A stretch of DNA of 64,000 nucleotides from Serratia sp. UGAL515B_01 (GCF_033095805.1 NZ_CP109901.1:2108001-2172000), one strand, 5' to 3'; numbered from the stretch's first letter, positions 50,301-58,656 are shown. Made by a program: numbers and translations. Notes: generated by a model from the sequence alone, not told the origin.

Positions 50301-53300
50301 CGCGGTGAGTGAAGGCCCCAACGGGGTGTATACCGCGACGCTGACCGCGGGCACCGTGGCCGGCGTGGCCAGCCTGACCACCACCGTCGGCGGTACTGCG
50401 CTGGGGGTCACCCCGGCCACCGTCACCCTGAACGGCAACAGCGGCGACCTCAGCCCCACCAACTCCACCCTGACGGCGGCGCCGGGGGCGATCGAGGCCA
50501 ACGGCCACGACACCGCCCGGGTGACGCTGACGCTGCGCGACAGCAACGACAACCCGGTCAGCGGCCAGACCGTGGCCTTGGCCACCACGCTCGGCACCCT
50601 CGGCCCGGTGAGTGAAGGCCCCAACGGGGTGTATACCGCAACGCTGACCGCGGGCACCGTGGCCGGCGTGGCCAGCCTGACCACCACCGTCGGCGGCACT
50701 GCGCTGGGGGTCACCCCGGCCACCGTCACCCTGAACGGCAACAGCGGCGACCTCAGCCCCACCAACTCCACCCTGACGGCGGCGCCGGGGGCGATCGAGG
50801 CCAACGGCCACGACACCGCCCGGGTGACGCTGACGCTGCGCGACAGCAACGACAACCCGGTCAGCGGCCAGAGCGTGGCCTTGGCCACCACGCTCGGCAC
50901 CCTCGGCGCGGTGAGTGAAGGCCCCAACGGGGTGTATACCGCGACGCTGACCGCGGGCACCGTGGCCGGCGTGGCCAGCCTGACCACCACCGTCGGCGGC
51001 ACTGCGCTGGGGGTCACCCCGGCCACCGTCACCCTGAACGGCAACAGCGGCGACCTGAGCCCCACCAACTCCACCCTGACGGCGGCGCCGGGGGCGATCG
51101 AGGCCAACGGCCGCGACACCGCCCGGGTAACGCTGACGCTGCGCGACAGCAACGACAACCCGGTCAGTGGCCAGAGCGTGGCCCTGGCCACCACGCTCGG
51201 CACCCTCGGCGCGGTGAGTGAAGGCCCCAACGGGGTGTATACCGCGACGCTGACCGCGGGCACCGTGGCCGGCGTCGCCAGCCTGACCACCACCGTCGGC
51301 GGCTCTGCGCTGGGGGTCACCCCGGCCACCGTCACCCTGAACGGCAACAGCGGCGACCTCAGCCCCACCAACTCCACCCTGACGGCGGCGCCGGGGGCGA
51401 TCGAGGCCAACGGCCGCGACACCGCCCGGGTGACGCTGACGCTGCGCGACAGCAACGACAACCCGGTCACTGGCCAGAGCGTGGCCTTGGCCACCACGCT
51501 CGGCACCCTCGGCCCGGTGAGTGAAGGCCCCAACGGGGTGTATACCGCGACGCTGACCGCGGGCACCGTGGCCGGCGTCGCCAGCCTGACCACCACCGTG
51601 GGTGGCACTGCGCTGGCGGTCACCCCGGCCACCGTCACCCTGAACGGCAACAGCGGCGACCTCAGCCCCACCAACTCCACCCTGACGGCGGCGCCGGGGG
51701 CGATCGAGGCCAACGGCCGCGACACCGCCCGAGTAACGCTGACGCTGCGCGACAGCAACGACAACCCGGTCACTGGCCAGAGCGTGGCCTTGGCCACCAC
51801 GCTCGGCACCCTCGGCCCGGTGAGTGAAGGCCCCAACGGGGTGTATACCGCAACGCTGACCGCGGGCACCGTGGCCGGCGTGGCCAGCCTGACCACCACC
51901 GTCGGCGGCACTGCGCTGGGGGTCACCCCGGCCACCGTCACCCTGAACGGCAACAGCGGCGACCTGAGCCCCACCAACTCCACCCTGACGGCGGCGCCGG
52001 GGGCGATCGAGGCCAACGGCCGCGACACCGCCCGAGTGACGCTGACGCTGCGCGACAGCAACGACAACCCGGTCAGCGGCCAGAGCGTGGCCTTGGCCAC
52101 CACGCTCGGCACCCTCGGCCCGGTGAGTGAAGGCCCCAACGGGGTGTATACCGCAACGCTGACCGCGGGCACCGTGGCCGGCGTGGCCAGCCTGACCACC
52201 ACCGTGGGTGGCACTGCGCTGGCGGTCACCCCGGCCACCGTCACCCTGAACGGCAACAGCGGCGACCTCAGCCCCACCAACTCCACCCTGACGGCGGCGC
52301 CGGGGGCGATCGAGGCCAACGGCCGCGACACCGCCCGAGTAACGCTGACGCTGCGCGACAGCAACGACAACCCGGTCAGCGGCCAGAGCGTGGCCTTGGC
52401 CACCACGCTCGGCACCCTCGGCCCGGTGAGTGAAGGCCCCAACGGGGTGTATACCGCGACGCTGACCGCGGGCACCGTGGCCGGCGTCGCCAGCCTGACC
52501 ACCACCGTCGGCGGCACTGCGCTGGGGGTCACCCCGGCCACCGTCACCCTGAACGGCAACAGCGGCGACCTCAGCCCCACCAACTCCACCCTGACGGCGG
52601 CGCCGGGGGCGATCGAGGCCAACGGCCACGACACCGCCCGAGTGACGCTGACGCTGCGCGACAGCAACGACAACCCGGTCAGCGGCCAGAGCGTGGCCTT
52701 GGCCACCACGCTCGGCACCCTCGGCGCGGTGAGTGAAGGCCCCAACGGGGTGTATACCGCGACGCTGACCGCGGGCACCGTGGCCGGCGTGGCCAGCCTG
52801 ACCACCACCGTGGGCGGCACTGCGCTGGGGGTCACCCCGGCCACCGTCACCCTGAACGGCAACAGCGGCGACCTCAGCCCCACCAAGTCCACCCTGACGG
52901 CGGCACCGGGGGCGATCGAGGCCAACGGCCACGACACCGCCCGGGTGACGCTGACGCTGCGCGACAGCAACGACAACCCGGTCACTGGCCAGACCGTGGC
53001 CTTGGTCACCACGCTCGGCGCTCTCGGCGCGGTGAGTGAAGGCCCCAACGGGGTGTATACCGCAACGCTGACCGCGGGCACCGTGGCCGGCGTGGCCAGC
53101 CTGACCACCACCGTCGGCGGCACTGCGCTGGGGGTCACCCCGGCCACCGTCACCCTGAACGGCAACAGCGGCGACCTCAGCCCCACCAACTCCACCCTGA
53201 CGGCGGCGCCGGGGGCGATCGAGGCCAACGGCCACGACACCGCCCGGGTGACGCTGACGCTGCGCGACAGCAACGACAACCCGGTCAGCGGCCAGAGCGT

Positions 53301-54681
53301 GGCCTTGGCCACCACGCTCGGCGCCCTCGGCGCGGTGAGTGAAGGCCCCAACGGGGTGTATACCGCGACGCTGACCGCGGGCACCGTGGCCGGCGTGGCC
53401 AGCCTGACCACCACCGTCGGCGGCACTGCGCTGGGGGTCACCCCGGCCACCGTCACCCTGAACGGCAACAGCGGCGACCTCAGCCCCACCAAGTCCACCC
53501 TGACGGCGGCGCCGGGGGCGATCGAGGCCAACGGCCACGACACCGCCCGGGTGACGCTGACGCTGCGCGACAGCAACGACAACCCGGTCAGCGGCCAGAG
53601 CGTGGCCTTGGCCACCACGCTCGGCGCCCTCGGCGCGGTGAGTGAAGGCCCCAACGGGGTGTATACCGCGACGCTGACCGCGGGCACCGTGGCCGGCGTG
53701 GCCAGCCTTACCACCACCGTCGGCGGCACTGCGCTGGAGGTCACCCCGGCCACCGTCACCCTGAACGGCAACAGCGGCGACCTCAGCCCCACCAAGTCCA
53801 CCCTGACGGCGGCGCCGGGGGCGATCGAGGCCAACGGCCGCGACACCGCCCGGGTAACGCTGACGCTGCGCGACAGCAACGACAACCCGGTCACTGGCCA
53901 GAGCGTGGCCTTGGCCACCACGCTCGGCACCCTCGGCGCGGTGAGTGAAGGCCCCAACGGGGTGTATACCGCGACGCTGACCGCGGGCACCGTGGCCGGC
54001 GTGGCCAGCCTGACCACCACCGTCGGCGGCACTGCGCTGGGGGTCACGCCAGCGACAGTAACCATCAACGGTGACAGCCACAACCTGAGCCCTTCTTTAT
54101 CAAGCCTAGTTGCAACTCCAACCAGCTTAGTGGTGACTAATAACGTCGCTACCACGTCAACGCTAGCCTTTACCCTTAAAGATGCCAACAACAACTTGGT
54201 TAGAGGACAGGCTGTAACCTTTAATAGTTCCTCCAGCTCATTAGGCACTATAGGTTCAGTAACAGAAATAAGTGCTGGTGTATATCGCGCTACATTTACT
54301 TCTAAAGTTGCATCAGGAACCGTGAGAGTGAGTGTGAATGTAAATTCGACGGCATTTAATGTAACGGCTGTAGACATACCAATAACGACGATATTAAATA
54401 CTTCACCTAACGTTCTGGGTAGTCCTAATATTCCTGCTGGATACGATCTGGTCGTGTTTAGTTTTTATAATGGAAACTGGTTCAATAACCCGGTAGTTTT
54501 ACCAGCAACTGGAGCGAAAGATGGTAATAAAATCACAATTACTTCACAGGCCATCTTTGATGCTTTCGTGTCAAGCGCTAATACAAATCTTTCTGCCAAC
54601 CTGACGATATCTACGAATCAAACTGTTAGCTTTGCTTTCGATTCGGGTAAGTGGATAAGGCAAGGGGATTCAGACAGATGA
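47344..54681 (+). CDS. Giant inverse autotransporter adhesin (intimin/invasin family)
   Basis: Surface adhesin of 2445 residues secreted by the type Ve pathway. Parts in order: an extended signal peptide ending near residue 56 (FSPAIA); a LysM peptidoglycan-binding domain (about 71-122, SSGENVETVAKKYGLSVDEL); the inverse autotransporter beta-barrel (about 178-440, FGTARVQLGINDNF and YGINAFFDNDMSGNNHRFGLG); an early Ig-like domain; divergent Big_1 domains at about 525-737; fifteen 101-residue Big_1 repeats (738-2252); one divergent Big_1 domain; and a unique C-terminal cap. The layout resembles E. coli YeeJ. No frameshift is seen. It may mediate biofilm or host-cell attachment. Confidence 0.93.
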   Translation: MDMRNLFIKKSNNTSPKSRRAKTISTQPYRIRLTAWFTLFFQLFFPLCLSFSPAIAASVNSHSVSSYVATTPYVLSSGENVETVAKKYGLSVDELKKLNQYRTFSKPFVALTVGDEIDVPRKRSPLLVDNHPSLPNENKLAGYAITGGTALANGNTSKSAEQLARSVVTNQFNDSVQQWLNQFGTARVQLGINDNFHLDGSALDVLVPAFDNQQNLLFTQLGLRNKDNRNTLNIGAGFRTLQNQWMYGINAFFDNDMSGNNHRFGLGAEAWTNYFKLSANSYFGLTDWHQSRDFADYNERPANGYDVRAEAYLPAYPQLGGKLMYEQYFGDEVALLGKDSRQKDPRALTVGINYTPFPLLTFGIEHRAGKGGQSDDSLNIQFNYRLGQSWQSHFDSSSVAASRTLSASRHDLVERNNNIVLDYQKQELIRLSLPESMTGEAHSTVTVTAQVTSKYGLDRIEWDSAELVASGGTLVPVSPQTVVITLPAYQKAHGINLYALSAVAYDRQGNMSPRASMQLNVIPGSAVINRGNLTVSRDNAVSNGVATDAVHAIVTDGANNPMPDQTVIFTADNNANVNTIVGKTGPDGIAIAEISSTRAGVSHITASVNDSSQVVSVNFLGDPDNLDPTISSLIAVPTTIIADGTSASTLKLTLKDRNKNLVPGRNVSFTSNLTNVNARAATTNVGPVTDHGDGTYTASLTGTKAGTFDITVLVDGNAFSVAPIQVTMTADNIDTTKSTLTAAPEAIEANGRDTARVTLTLCDSNDNPVTGQSVALATTLGTLGAVTEGPNGVYTATLTAGTVAGVASLTTTVGGTALGVTPATVTLNGNSGDLSPTNSTLTAAPGAIEANGHDTARVTLTLRDSNDNPVSGQSVALATTLGALGAVSEGPNGVYTATLTAGTVAGVASLTTTVGGTALGVTPATVTLNGNSGDLSPTNSTLTAAPGAIEANGHDTARVTLTLRDSNDNPVSGQSVALATTLGTLGAVSEGPNGVYTATLTAGTVAGVASLTTTVGGTALGVTPATVTLNGNSGDLSPTNSTLTAAPGAIEANGHDTARVTLTLRDSNDNPVSGQTVALATTLGTLGPVSEGPNGVYTATLTAGTVAGVASLTTTVGGTALGVTPATVTLNGNSGDLSPTNSTLTAAPGAIEANGHDTARVTLTLRDSNDNPVSGQSVALATTLGTLGAVSEGPNGVYTATLTAGTVAGVASLTTTVGGTALGVTPATVTLNGNSGDLSPTNSTLTAAPGAIEANGRDTARVTLTLRDSNDNPVSGQSVALATTLGTLGAVSEGPNGVYTATLTAGTVAGVASLTTTVGGSALGVTPATVTLNGNSGDLSPTNSTLTAAPGAIEANGRDTARVTLTLRDSNDNPVTGQSVALATTLGTLGPVSEGPNGVYTATLTAGTVAGVASLTTTVGGTALAVTPATVTLNGNSGDLSPTNSTLTAAPGAIEANGRDTARVTLTLRDSNDNPVTGQSVALATTLGTLGPVSEGPNGVYTATLTAGTVAGVASLTTTVGGTALGVTPATVTLNGNSGDLSPTNSTLTAAPGAIEANGRDTARVTLTLRDSNDNPVSGQSVALATTLGTLGPVSEGPNGVYTATLTAGTVAGVASLTTTVGGTALAVTPATVTLNGNSGDLSPTNSTLTAAPGAIEANGRDTARVTLTLRDSNDNPVSGQSVALATTLGTLGPVSEGPNGVYTATLTAGTVAGVASLTTTVGGTALGVTPATVTLNGNSGDLSPTNSTLTAAPGAIEANGHDTARVTLTLRDSNDNPVSGQSVALATTLGTLGAVSEGPNGVYTATLTAGTVAGVASLTTTVGGTALGVTPATVTLNGNSGDLSPTKSTLTAAPGAIEANGHDTARVTLTLRDSNDNPVTGQTVALVTTLGALGAVSEGPNGVYTATLTAGTVAGVASLTTTVGGTALGVTPATVTLNGNSGDLSPTNSTLTAAPGAIEANGHDTARVTLTLRDSNDNPVSGQSVALATTLGALGAVSEGPNGVYTATLTAGTVAGVASLTTTVGGTALGVTPATVTLNGNSGDLSPTKSTLTAAPGAIEANGHDTARVTLTLRDSNDNPVSGQSVALATTLGALGAVSEGPNGVYTATLTAGTVAGVASLTTTVGGTALEVTPATVTLNGNSGDLSPTKSTLTAAPGAIEANGRDTARVTLTLRDSNDNPVTGQSVALATTLGTLGAVSEGPNGVYTATLTAGTVAGVASLTTTVGGTALGVTPATVTINGDSHNLSPSLSSLVATPTSLVVTNNVATTSTLAFTLKDANNNLVRGQAVTFNSSSSSLGTIGSVTEISAGVYRATFTSKVASGTVRVSVNVNSTAFNVTAVDIPITTILNTSPNVLGSPNIPAGYDLVVFSFYNGNWFNNPVVLPATGAKDGNKITITSQAIFDAFVSSANTNLSANLTISTNQTVSFAFDSGKWIRQGDSDR
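49555..54099 (+). repeat. Fifteen tandem 303-bp Big_1 repeats
   Basis: The unit start TCCACCCTGACGGCGGC recurs every 303 bp at 49555, 49858, 50161 and so on to 53797, 15 times in exact register. Copies differ at only a few codons: GHD or GRD, PVSGQ or PVTGQ, GALGAV, GTLGAV or GTLGPV, ALGV, ALAV or ALEV, TNS or TKS. These variants are shuffled among copies. The array is strikingly GC-rich compared with its flanks, and its first and last units border divergent domains. Confidence 0.97.
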
Positions 54682-54854
54682 AAAAATCTATGGTCACCCC
54701 CATTTTTGCAACACTGATTTTTGATTAATGCTGGGCTTGCTTAAATCTATCCGGCGTCTATGTGGGCAAGGATGCCCGCGCCACGATGAGTTCCGCGCCT
54801 GGTGAACCTGAAAACCTCCTCGGCTTCGGTGAGCCGTTTGTAATGCTACGGTGA
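54678..54854 (+). pseudogene. Truncated second gene overlapping the adhesin stop
   Basis: An ATG at 54678 overlaps the adhesin TGA (ATGA). The frame begins MKKSMVTPIFATLIF, like a signal peptide, meets a TAA at 54726, and then stays open in the same frame (LNLSGVYVGKDARATMSSAP) until it runs into an IS66 end at 54840. It looks like a translationally coupled secreted protein that was inactivated by a nonsense change and an insertion. Family not recognised. Confidence 0.5.
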
Positions 54855-54867
54855 ACTCACATTGACG
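54840..54867. mobile_element. Solo IS66-type terminal repeat
   Basis: GTAATGCTACGGTGAACTCA and following bases match the IS66 ends found at 55497 and 58656 (GTAA then CGGTGAACTCACATTGACG). Only about 28 bp of the element remain, joined directly to the SymE-like fragment. Confidence 0.7.
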
Positions 54868-54870
54868 AAG

Positions 54871-55023
54871 GGAGCGGATTGGGTGCGGGAGAACGGCGAG
54901 ATCGTCATTGGTGGCGACTGGCTCACCGACTCAGGCATTGCCAATGCTGAACAACTGGAAGTGACCGCCGCCCCCGGTGTGCTCCGATTACGGCGGCGAG
55001 AAGAGGACGTTTTCAGGGCATAG
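54871..55023 (+). pseudogene. SymE-like C-terminal fragment, copy 1
   Basis: An open frame of 50 codons (GADWVRENGEIVIGGDWLTD then AEQLEVTAAPGVLRLRRRE) has no start codon. The pattern I-x-G-x-WL ... G ... L-x-V-x-x-x-x-G-x-L resembles the AbrB-like fold of SymE toxins; that assignment is inference. It is the 3' end of a small gene cut by an IS66 end and is followed by a terminator. Two more copies occur at 55948 and 58657. Confidence 0.45.
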
Positions 55024-55030
55024 ATACAGT

Positions 55031-55064
55031 AACCCCCCGACAGCTAAGCCGGGGGGTTATTTTA
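55031..55064 (+). terminator. Terminator after SymE-like copy 1
   Basis: A 9-bp stem AACCCCCCG / CGGGGGGTT with a 10-nt loop, followed by ATTTTA, starts 8 bases after the stop. Confidence 0.8.
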
Positions 55065-55253
55065 TCGGTGTGGGGTGTCGGGGCGCAGCCCTGACCAGGT
55101 TGTTTTGTCGCACCGCCACAGCATGGCGGTAAGTACAAAACATTTCCTGTCCGACGATGTAGGCCTATTAGCTGTTTACGTTCGGGCGTTGGGTAGCTAA
55201 GAGAGAAGACAAACCGCCGCCGGTGCAACCAATGTTATTCGAGACTAAAGTTT

Positions 55254-55451
55254 TCAGTGCCATTGCACATTAAAATCAGCTAACTGATTATCTAGAAACT
55301 GTTTTTTCTCAAACCAATAGTCAAAAACCTCACCCTCTTTACTGCGTAAAATCAGGTAGAAGCCTCCTGTTTGGCCTGCTCTATCATCAACAATCTCGAT
55401 TTCCCACCCAACATACTCCCCCTCATTAACAACACCTTTCTTTAAGATCAT
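55254..55451 (-). CDS. Probable CDI-type immunity protein of a decayed module
   Basis: A protein of 65 residues (YVGWEIEIVDDRAGQTGGFY then EVFDYWFEKKQFLDN), acidic and compact like small polymorphic-toxin immunity proteins. It occupies the same place relative to a SymE-like 3' end as the two immunity genes at 56212 and 58811. Immediately upstream on the same strand are what look like the last codons of a toxin. The immunity family is not identified with certainty. Confidence 0.55.
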   Translation of the reverse strand: MILKKGVVNEGEYVGWEIEIVDDRAGQTGGFYLILRSKEGEVFDYWFEKKQFLDNQLADFNVQWH

Positions 55452-55460
55452 TTTGATTAC

Positions 55461-55496
55461 TTAGTCTTTATATGGAACATGATTGTTAGAAATATA
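55461..55496 (-). pseudogene. Last codons of a lost CdiA-CT toxin
   Basis: The frame YISNNHVPYKD followed by TAA ends 9 bases before the immunity ATG, the same spacing class as in the intact modules. Its upstream part has been replaced by an IS66-derived element that begins at 55497. Recognition rests on context, because 11 residues are too few for similarity. Confidence 0.35.
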
Positions 55497-55934
55497 GTAA
55501 GCATGCGGTGAACTCACATTGACGCAACTCACCGGTTCTGCATCACACAGAATCGGTCAGTCGGTGAAGGTATTTTCCGGGAAGGGAAGCAGTTCGTGCA
55601 GACGTTCTTCTGGCCACTCAGGCAAGCGCGTCAGTACAGACTTTAACCACACATAAGGCTCAAGACCGTTGAGTCGAGCGGTTTCCAGCAGGCTCATGAT
55701 TTGAGCGATGGCTGGCCTTACTCTGAGAAGGCCAGTGCTTAAAGGTCCCTTCGTTGATGCCTTGTGATTCACAGTACTGGCGACGAGTCAGGCCGCTGGC
55801 CCACCAGGCTTCAACATGGTGCTTTTTAAACTCAGAGGTGTATCGGTTAGGCATTTTATTTCTCCGTATGATGAACATAACGGCATGTTACCTAGACGAA
55901 AATCAATTGGAATGTGAGTTCACCGCACCATTAC
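55497..55934 (-). mobile_element. Miniature IS66 derivative (438 bp)
   Basis: Both ends carry the IS66-type terminal repeat (GTAA ... GCGGTGAACTCACATT, inverted). On the minus strand it has the N-terminal part of the IS66 OrfA (MPNRYTSEFKKHHVEAWWA, from 55855) and the C-terminus of the transposase (KSVLTRLPEWPEERL, ending 55560), with everything between deleted. No 8-bp target duplication was recognised (GAAATATA left, AGTTGAAC right). Confidence 0.8.
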
Positions 55935-55947
55935 AGTTGAACGCTGC

Positions 55948-56169
55948 TTGCAGCGGCCCCGAAGGGGCGAGGCCCTGGATGGGTCGAGTATACCTAGCCA
56001 ACACCGCCCGGATCTTGGCGCGGATTGGGTGCGGGAGAACGGCGAGTTGGTGATTGCTGGCGACTGGCTCACCGAGTCCAGCATTACCGATGCTGAACAA
56101 CTGGAAGTGACCGCTGCACCCGGAGTGCTCCGGGTGCAGCGGCGGGAAGTGGAAGTTTTTAGGGCTTAA
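55948..56169 (+). pseudogene. SymE-like C-terminal fragment, copy 2
   Basis: The frame holds GADWVRENGELVIAGDWLTE and AEQLEVTAAPGVLRVQRREV, matching copy 1 at nearly every position. The start at 55948 is not convincing, because the first 24 codons do not resemble the family and a miniature IS66 lies just upstream. It converges on the immunity gene at 56212 and is followed by a terminator. Confidence 0.45.
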
Positions 56170-56175
56170 AAGCAA

Positions 56176-56203
56176 AAATCCCGGCCAGTTGGCCGGGATT
56201 TAT
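56176..56203. terminator. Terminator between SymE-like copy 2 and CdiI-1
   Basis: A long stem AAATCCCGGCC / GGCCGGGATTT with a very short loop, flanked by A and T runs, lies between the convergent genes. Confidence 0.8.
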
Positions 56204-56211
56204 TACAAGAT

Positions 56212-56574
56212 TTAGATTAGATCTTCACCATTTAAAAGCACAATAATATTTTCCTCCCCTAGCTCTTTCCTGAGCATGTCTGCTACTTCAGAAGTGTTCA
56301 ACTCAGGGAATGATTTATCATTGACTGACATCATAAAATATGACCTAGGTTCTTCAAGGCCAAACTCTTCCGCTATTAGTAGATCTGTTTCCTTTTTATA
56401 TTTTTCAACTCGATCCTCAATAAACTTTAACTGTTCATGAGTTAACACTTCATCAGCAGCATACATAAGATATGACTGCTCAAATAAATAACCATAATTT
56501 AACTTAATTACATCTAGTTTAGGCTGCAATGACTCAACACCTAACTTGGTATAACATGTTATATCAATTGCCAT
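56212..56574 (-). CDS. CDI immunity protein 1 (CdiI-like)
   Basis: Acidic protein of 120 residues (MAIDITCYTKLGVESLQPKL ...) encoded directly after a CdiA-CT toxin, with 9 bp between the toxin stop and its ATG. By position it is the cognate immunity protein that would block the nuclease. The sequence is not one of the immunity families recognised by eye. Low GC contrasts with the VENN-proximal part of the toxin gene and suggests independent acquisition of the toxin tip and immunity gene. Confidence 0.75.
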   Translation of the reverse strand: MAIDITCYTKLGVESLQPKLDVIKLNYGYLFEQSYLMYAADEVLTHEQLKFIEDRVEKYKKETDLLIAEEFGLEEPRSYFMMSVNDKSFPELNTSEVADMLRKELGEENIIVLLNGEDLI

Positions 56575-56583
56575 CCCATTCTC

Positions 56584-57561
56584 CTACTTGATTCTTATCG
56601 GTTTACCCGATTGATCTATAACAATAATTTTATTCAATCCTTTAACAGGCCAATCACTAAATTGTTTCTGTAGATCACTAACACTTGCCTTTGTATCCGC
56701 TAGGTTAATAACAACACTATTTGTTTGCCCTTTTTCTACCTTTTTCTTTACTTCTCTCCATATATTTCTAATATTTCCAGAGCTTGGAGCATAGTTATCG
56801 AAAATTTCACCATTAATTTTATAATCAGGGTTCTTTATTCCCGATGTGAATGGGTTTTGTTCAACGTGAAAACCATTCTCCGAGAGTATTTTTGCACTTT
56901 CATTTTCTCTTACCAAAGAACGTATATTCTCAGGTGTTGCATTAGGGGGTAATTTAGTTTGTGAACCTGTTAAAGACCCCGTTGTTCCTTGGCCTGTACT
57001 CTTGGTTGCGCTAGTTGCCCCATTCGCAGCCAATTTTTCCAGACTGACACCCGCTGCCTTGGCACCGTAAACTATTCCCACCGTATCCTGGATGGTGATC
57101 GCTATCTTGGCCCAGCCGGGAACATCCTCCAAAGCTTGCTGATATTTTGCAGAGTAGGCCGCATCCTGAGACATCTTGGCCTTGGCCTGTTCAGGCGTAT
57201 AACCCTGATCTACCAGCTTGAGCAGATCACGCGAGTAGTCCCCGATTAAATCACCGAATTTCGCCATTTCCTCCGGGAACTGGTCGCGTAAGTCGTAATA
57301 GGTCTGGTATTCCGCATAACCCTGATAGCTTTCTTTAGCTGCCTGTGCCAGCTTCAGTTCATGGATACATCCCGCACTGGCTCCATTAGCACAGGCATCC
57401 TTCAGATTCGCGTCACTGGTAAGATCCTTTTGTGTCAGGTTAGCCAGATCTTTCACTTCACTGTCGGTAATCGTGCCATTGGCCAGTGTGGTTTCCAGTT
57501 GCTGTTGGCGGATCTTATCGCTGGCGTTGAGATAGTTATTCTCCACAACAACGTGCTCCAT
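56584..57561 (-). CDS. Orphan CdiA-CT toxin 1, CdiA_C tRNase-like
   Basis: The 325 residues begin EHVVVENNYLNASDKIRQQQ, so a VENN motif marks the start of the polymorphic C-terminal region of CdiA. An N-terminal pretoxin/entry part (about 1-190) precedes a toxin domain (about 215-325) with SAKILSENGFHVEQNP, KNPDYKINGEIFDNYAP and GLNKIIVIDQSGKPIRIK, which resembles the CdiA_C tRNA-nuclease fold of Burkholderia E479. The frame stays open upstream to 57600 without a good ribosome-binding site, so it may be silent until recombined into a cdiA gene. The full CdiA stalk and CdiB are absent from the window. Confidence 0.8.
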   Translation of the reverse strand: MEHVVVENNYLNASDKIRQQQLETTLANGTITDSEVKDLANLTQKDLTSDANLKDACANGASAGCIHELKLAQAAKESYQGYAEYQTYYDLRDQFPEEMAKFGDLIGDYSRDLLKLVDQGYTPEQAKAKMSQDAAYSAKYQQALEDVPGWAKIAITIQDTVGIVYGAKAAGVSLEKLAANGATSATKSTGQGTTGSLTGSQTKLPPNATPENIRSLVRENESAKILSENGFHVEQNPFTSGIKNPDYKINGEIFDNYAPSSGNIRNIWREVKKKVEKGQTNSVVINLADTKASVSDLQKQFSDWPVKGLNKIIVIDQSGKPIRIK

Positions 57562-57756
57562 CGTGAAGTTAACCGCCGCAACCCCTTTTTCCCTGTGCGG
57601 TCAGCCAGTTACAACCCCTTTTCGCCAGTGCATTTTCACACCGCCAACTTTTTGCCCCGACGCGCTTTTTTAGCCCGTGACGCCATTTTCCCCAGCACTA
57701 TTAAAGAGCAACCGCTGCAACATCATAGCAGCGCTTTATCGCTTTGCCATTAGTCG
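57547..57756 (-). repeat. Module boundary repeat, copy 1 (210 bp)
   Basis: Nearly identical to 60021-60229. On the minus strand it runs from GACTAATGGCAAAGCGATAA to the VENN codons of the toxin and includes TTGCTCTTTAATAGTGCTGG. It therefore contains the junction at which different toxin tips are attached. Confidence 0.88.
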
Positions 57757-57816
57757 TTTTAAGCGCGGCACTGAGGAGGTCACGGCTTGCCGTGACCGAC
57801 GAAGAGCCTGCCGGGT

Positions 57817-58596
57817 GTGGGCTGGGGAGATGCACAGCAGGGTGGCAAAACGCGTAAAGGTTACCTCTGGGCCTACGTCAGTGGTGAAAAAACCGGCCCC
57901 GCCATCGTCTGCTTCGACAGCCAGCCGGGGCGTTCAGCGACGTATCCGCAAGCGTACCTGAGCGGCTGGAGTGGGAGTCTGGTGAGTGACGGATACGCGG
58001 CTTATCATTCCTTGAATAAAGGTGGCGACGTAGTCAACGTAGCCTGTTGGGCCCACGCCCGCCGGGGCTTTGCCGATCTGTTTAAAGCGAATCAGGATCC
58101 GTGGGCAGAAACGGCGCTGAAGATGATCGGTGAACTGTATAAGCTGGAAAAGAAGATCCGGCACCGACCGGTAGATAAGATCCGGCAGTGGCGACAGCGG
58201 TACTCGAAGCGCAAACTGGAGGTGTTGTGGACCTGGCTGGAGCGGCAGGTTGAAGCCTGCCCGCCGAACTCGGCATTATATAAAGCCATCCAGTATGCGC
58301 TGAATCACAAAACTGAACTTTGCCGATTCCTGGATGACGGCGGGTTGCCGATGGACAACAACCGATGCGAAAGAGCGATCCGTCCTGTGGTGATGGGGAG
58401 ATCCAACTGGCTGTTTGCTGGATCATTGGCGGCAGGCCAACGCGCTGCAAAAATCATGAGCCTGCTGGAAACCGCTCGACTCAACGGTCTTGAGCCTTAT
58501 GTGTGGTTAAAGTCTGTACTGACGCGCTTGCCTGAGTGGCCAGAAGAACGTCTGCACGAACTGCTTCCCTTCCCGGAAAATACCTTCACCGACTGA
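57817..58596 (+). pseudogene. IS66 transposase, 5'-truncated
   Basis: About 250 codons of the C-terminal half of an IS66 TnpC: KTRKGYLWAYVSGE, VSDGYAAYHSLN, ACWAHARRGFADL and GLPMDNNRCERAIRPVVMGR, to the end PFPENTFTD. The N-terminal helix-turn-helix and first catalytic Asp are missing, and the first ten codons come from unrelated sequence, so it should be inactive. The element's right end continues to 58656. The same C-terminus is present in the miniature copy at 55560. Confidence 0.85.
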
Positions 58597-58656
58597 CCGA
58601 TTCTGTGTGAGGCAGAACCGGTGAGTTGCGTCAATGTGAGTTCACCGCATGCTTAC
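58597..58656. mobile_element. Right end of the truncated IS66
   Basis: The non-coding end includes TCAATGTGAGTTCACCGCAT followed by GCTTAC, the inverted counterpart of the left end at 55497. It joins directly to the third SymE-like fragment. Confidence 0.8.

Noticed and set aside
49555..54099. Regularly spaced repeats as a CRISPR array
   Set aside because: The units are 303 bp, contiguous and coding, with no unique spacers.
48898..54377. Two giant open frames (1727 and 1620 codons) on the minus strand across the adhesin
   Set aside because: They exist because a GC-rich unit of 303 bp (a multiple of 3) lacks stops in those frames. The predicted proteins are low-complexity and have no start signals; the plus-strand adhesin explains the sequence.
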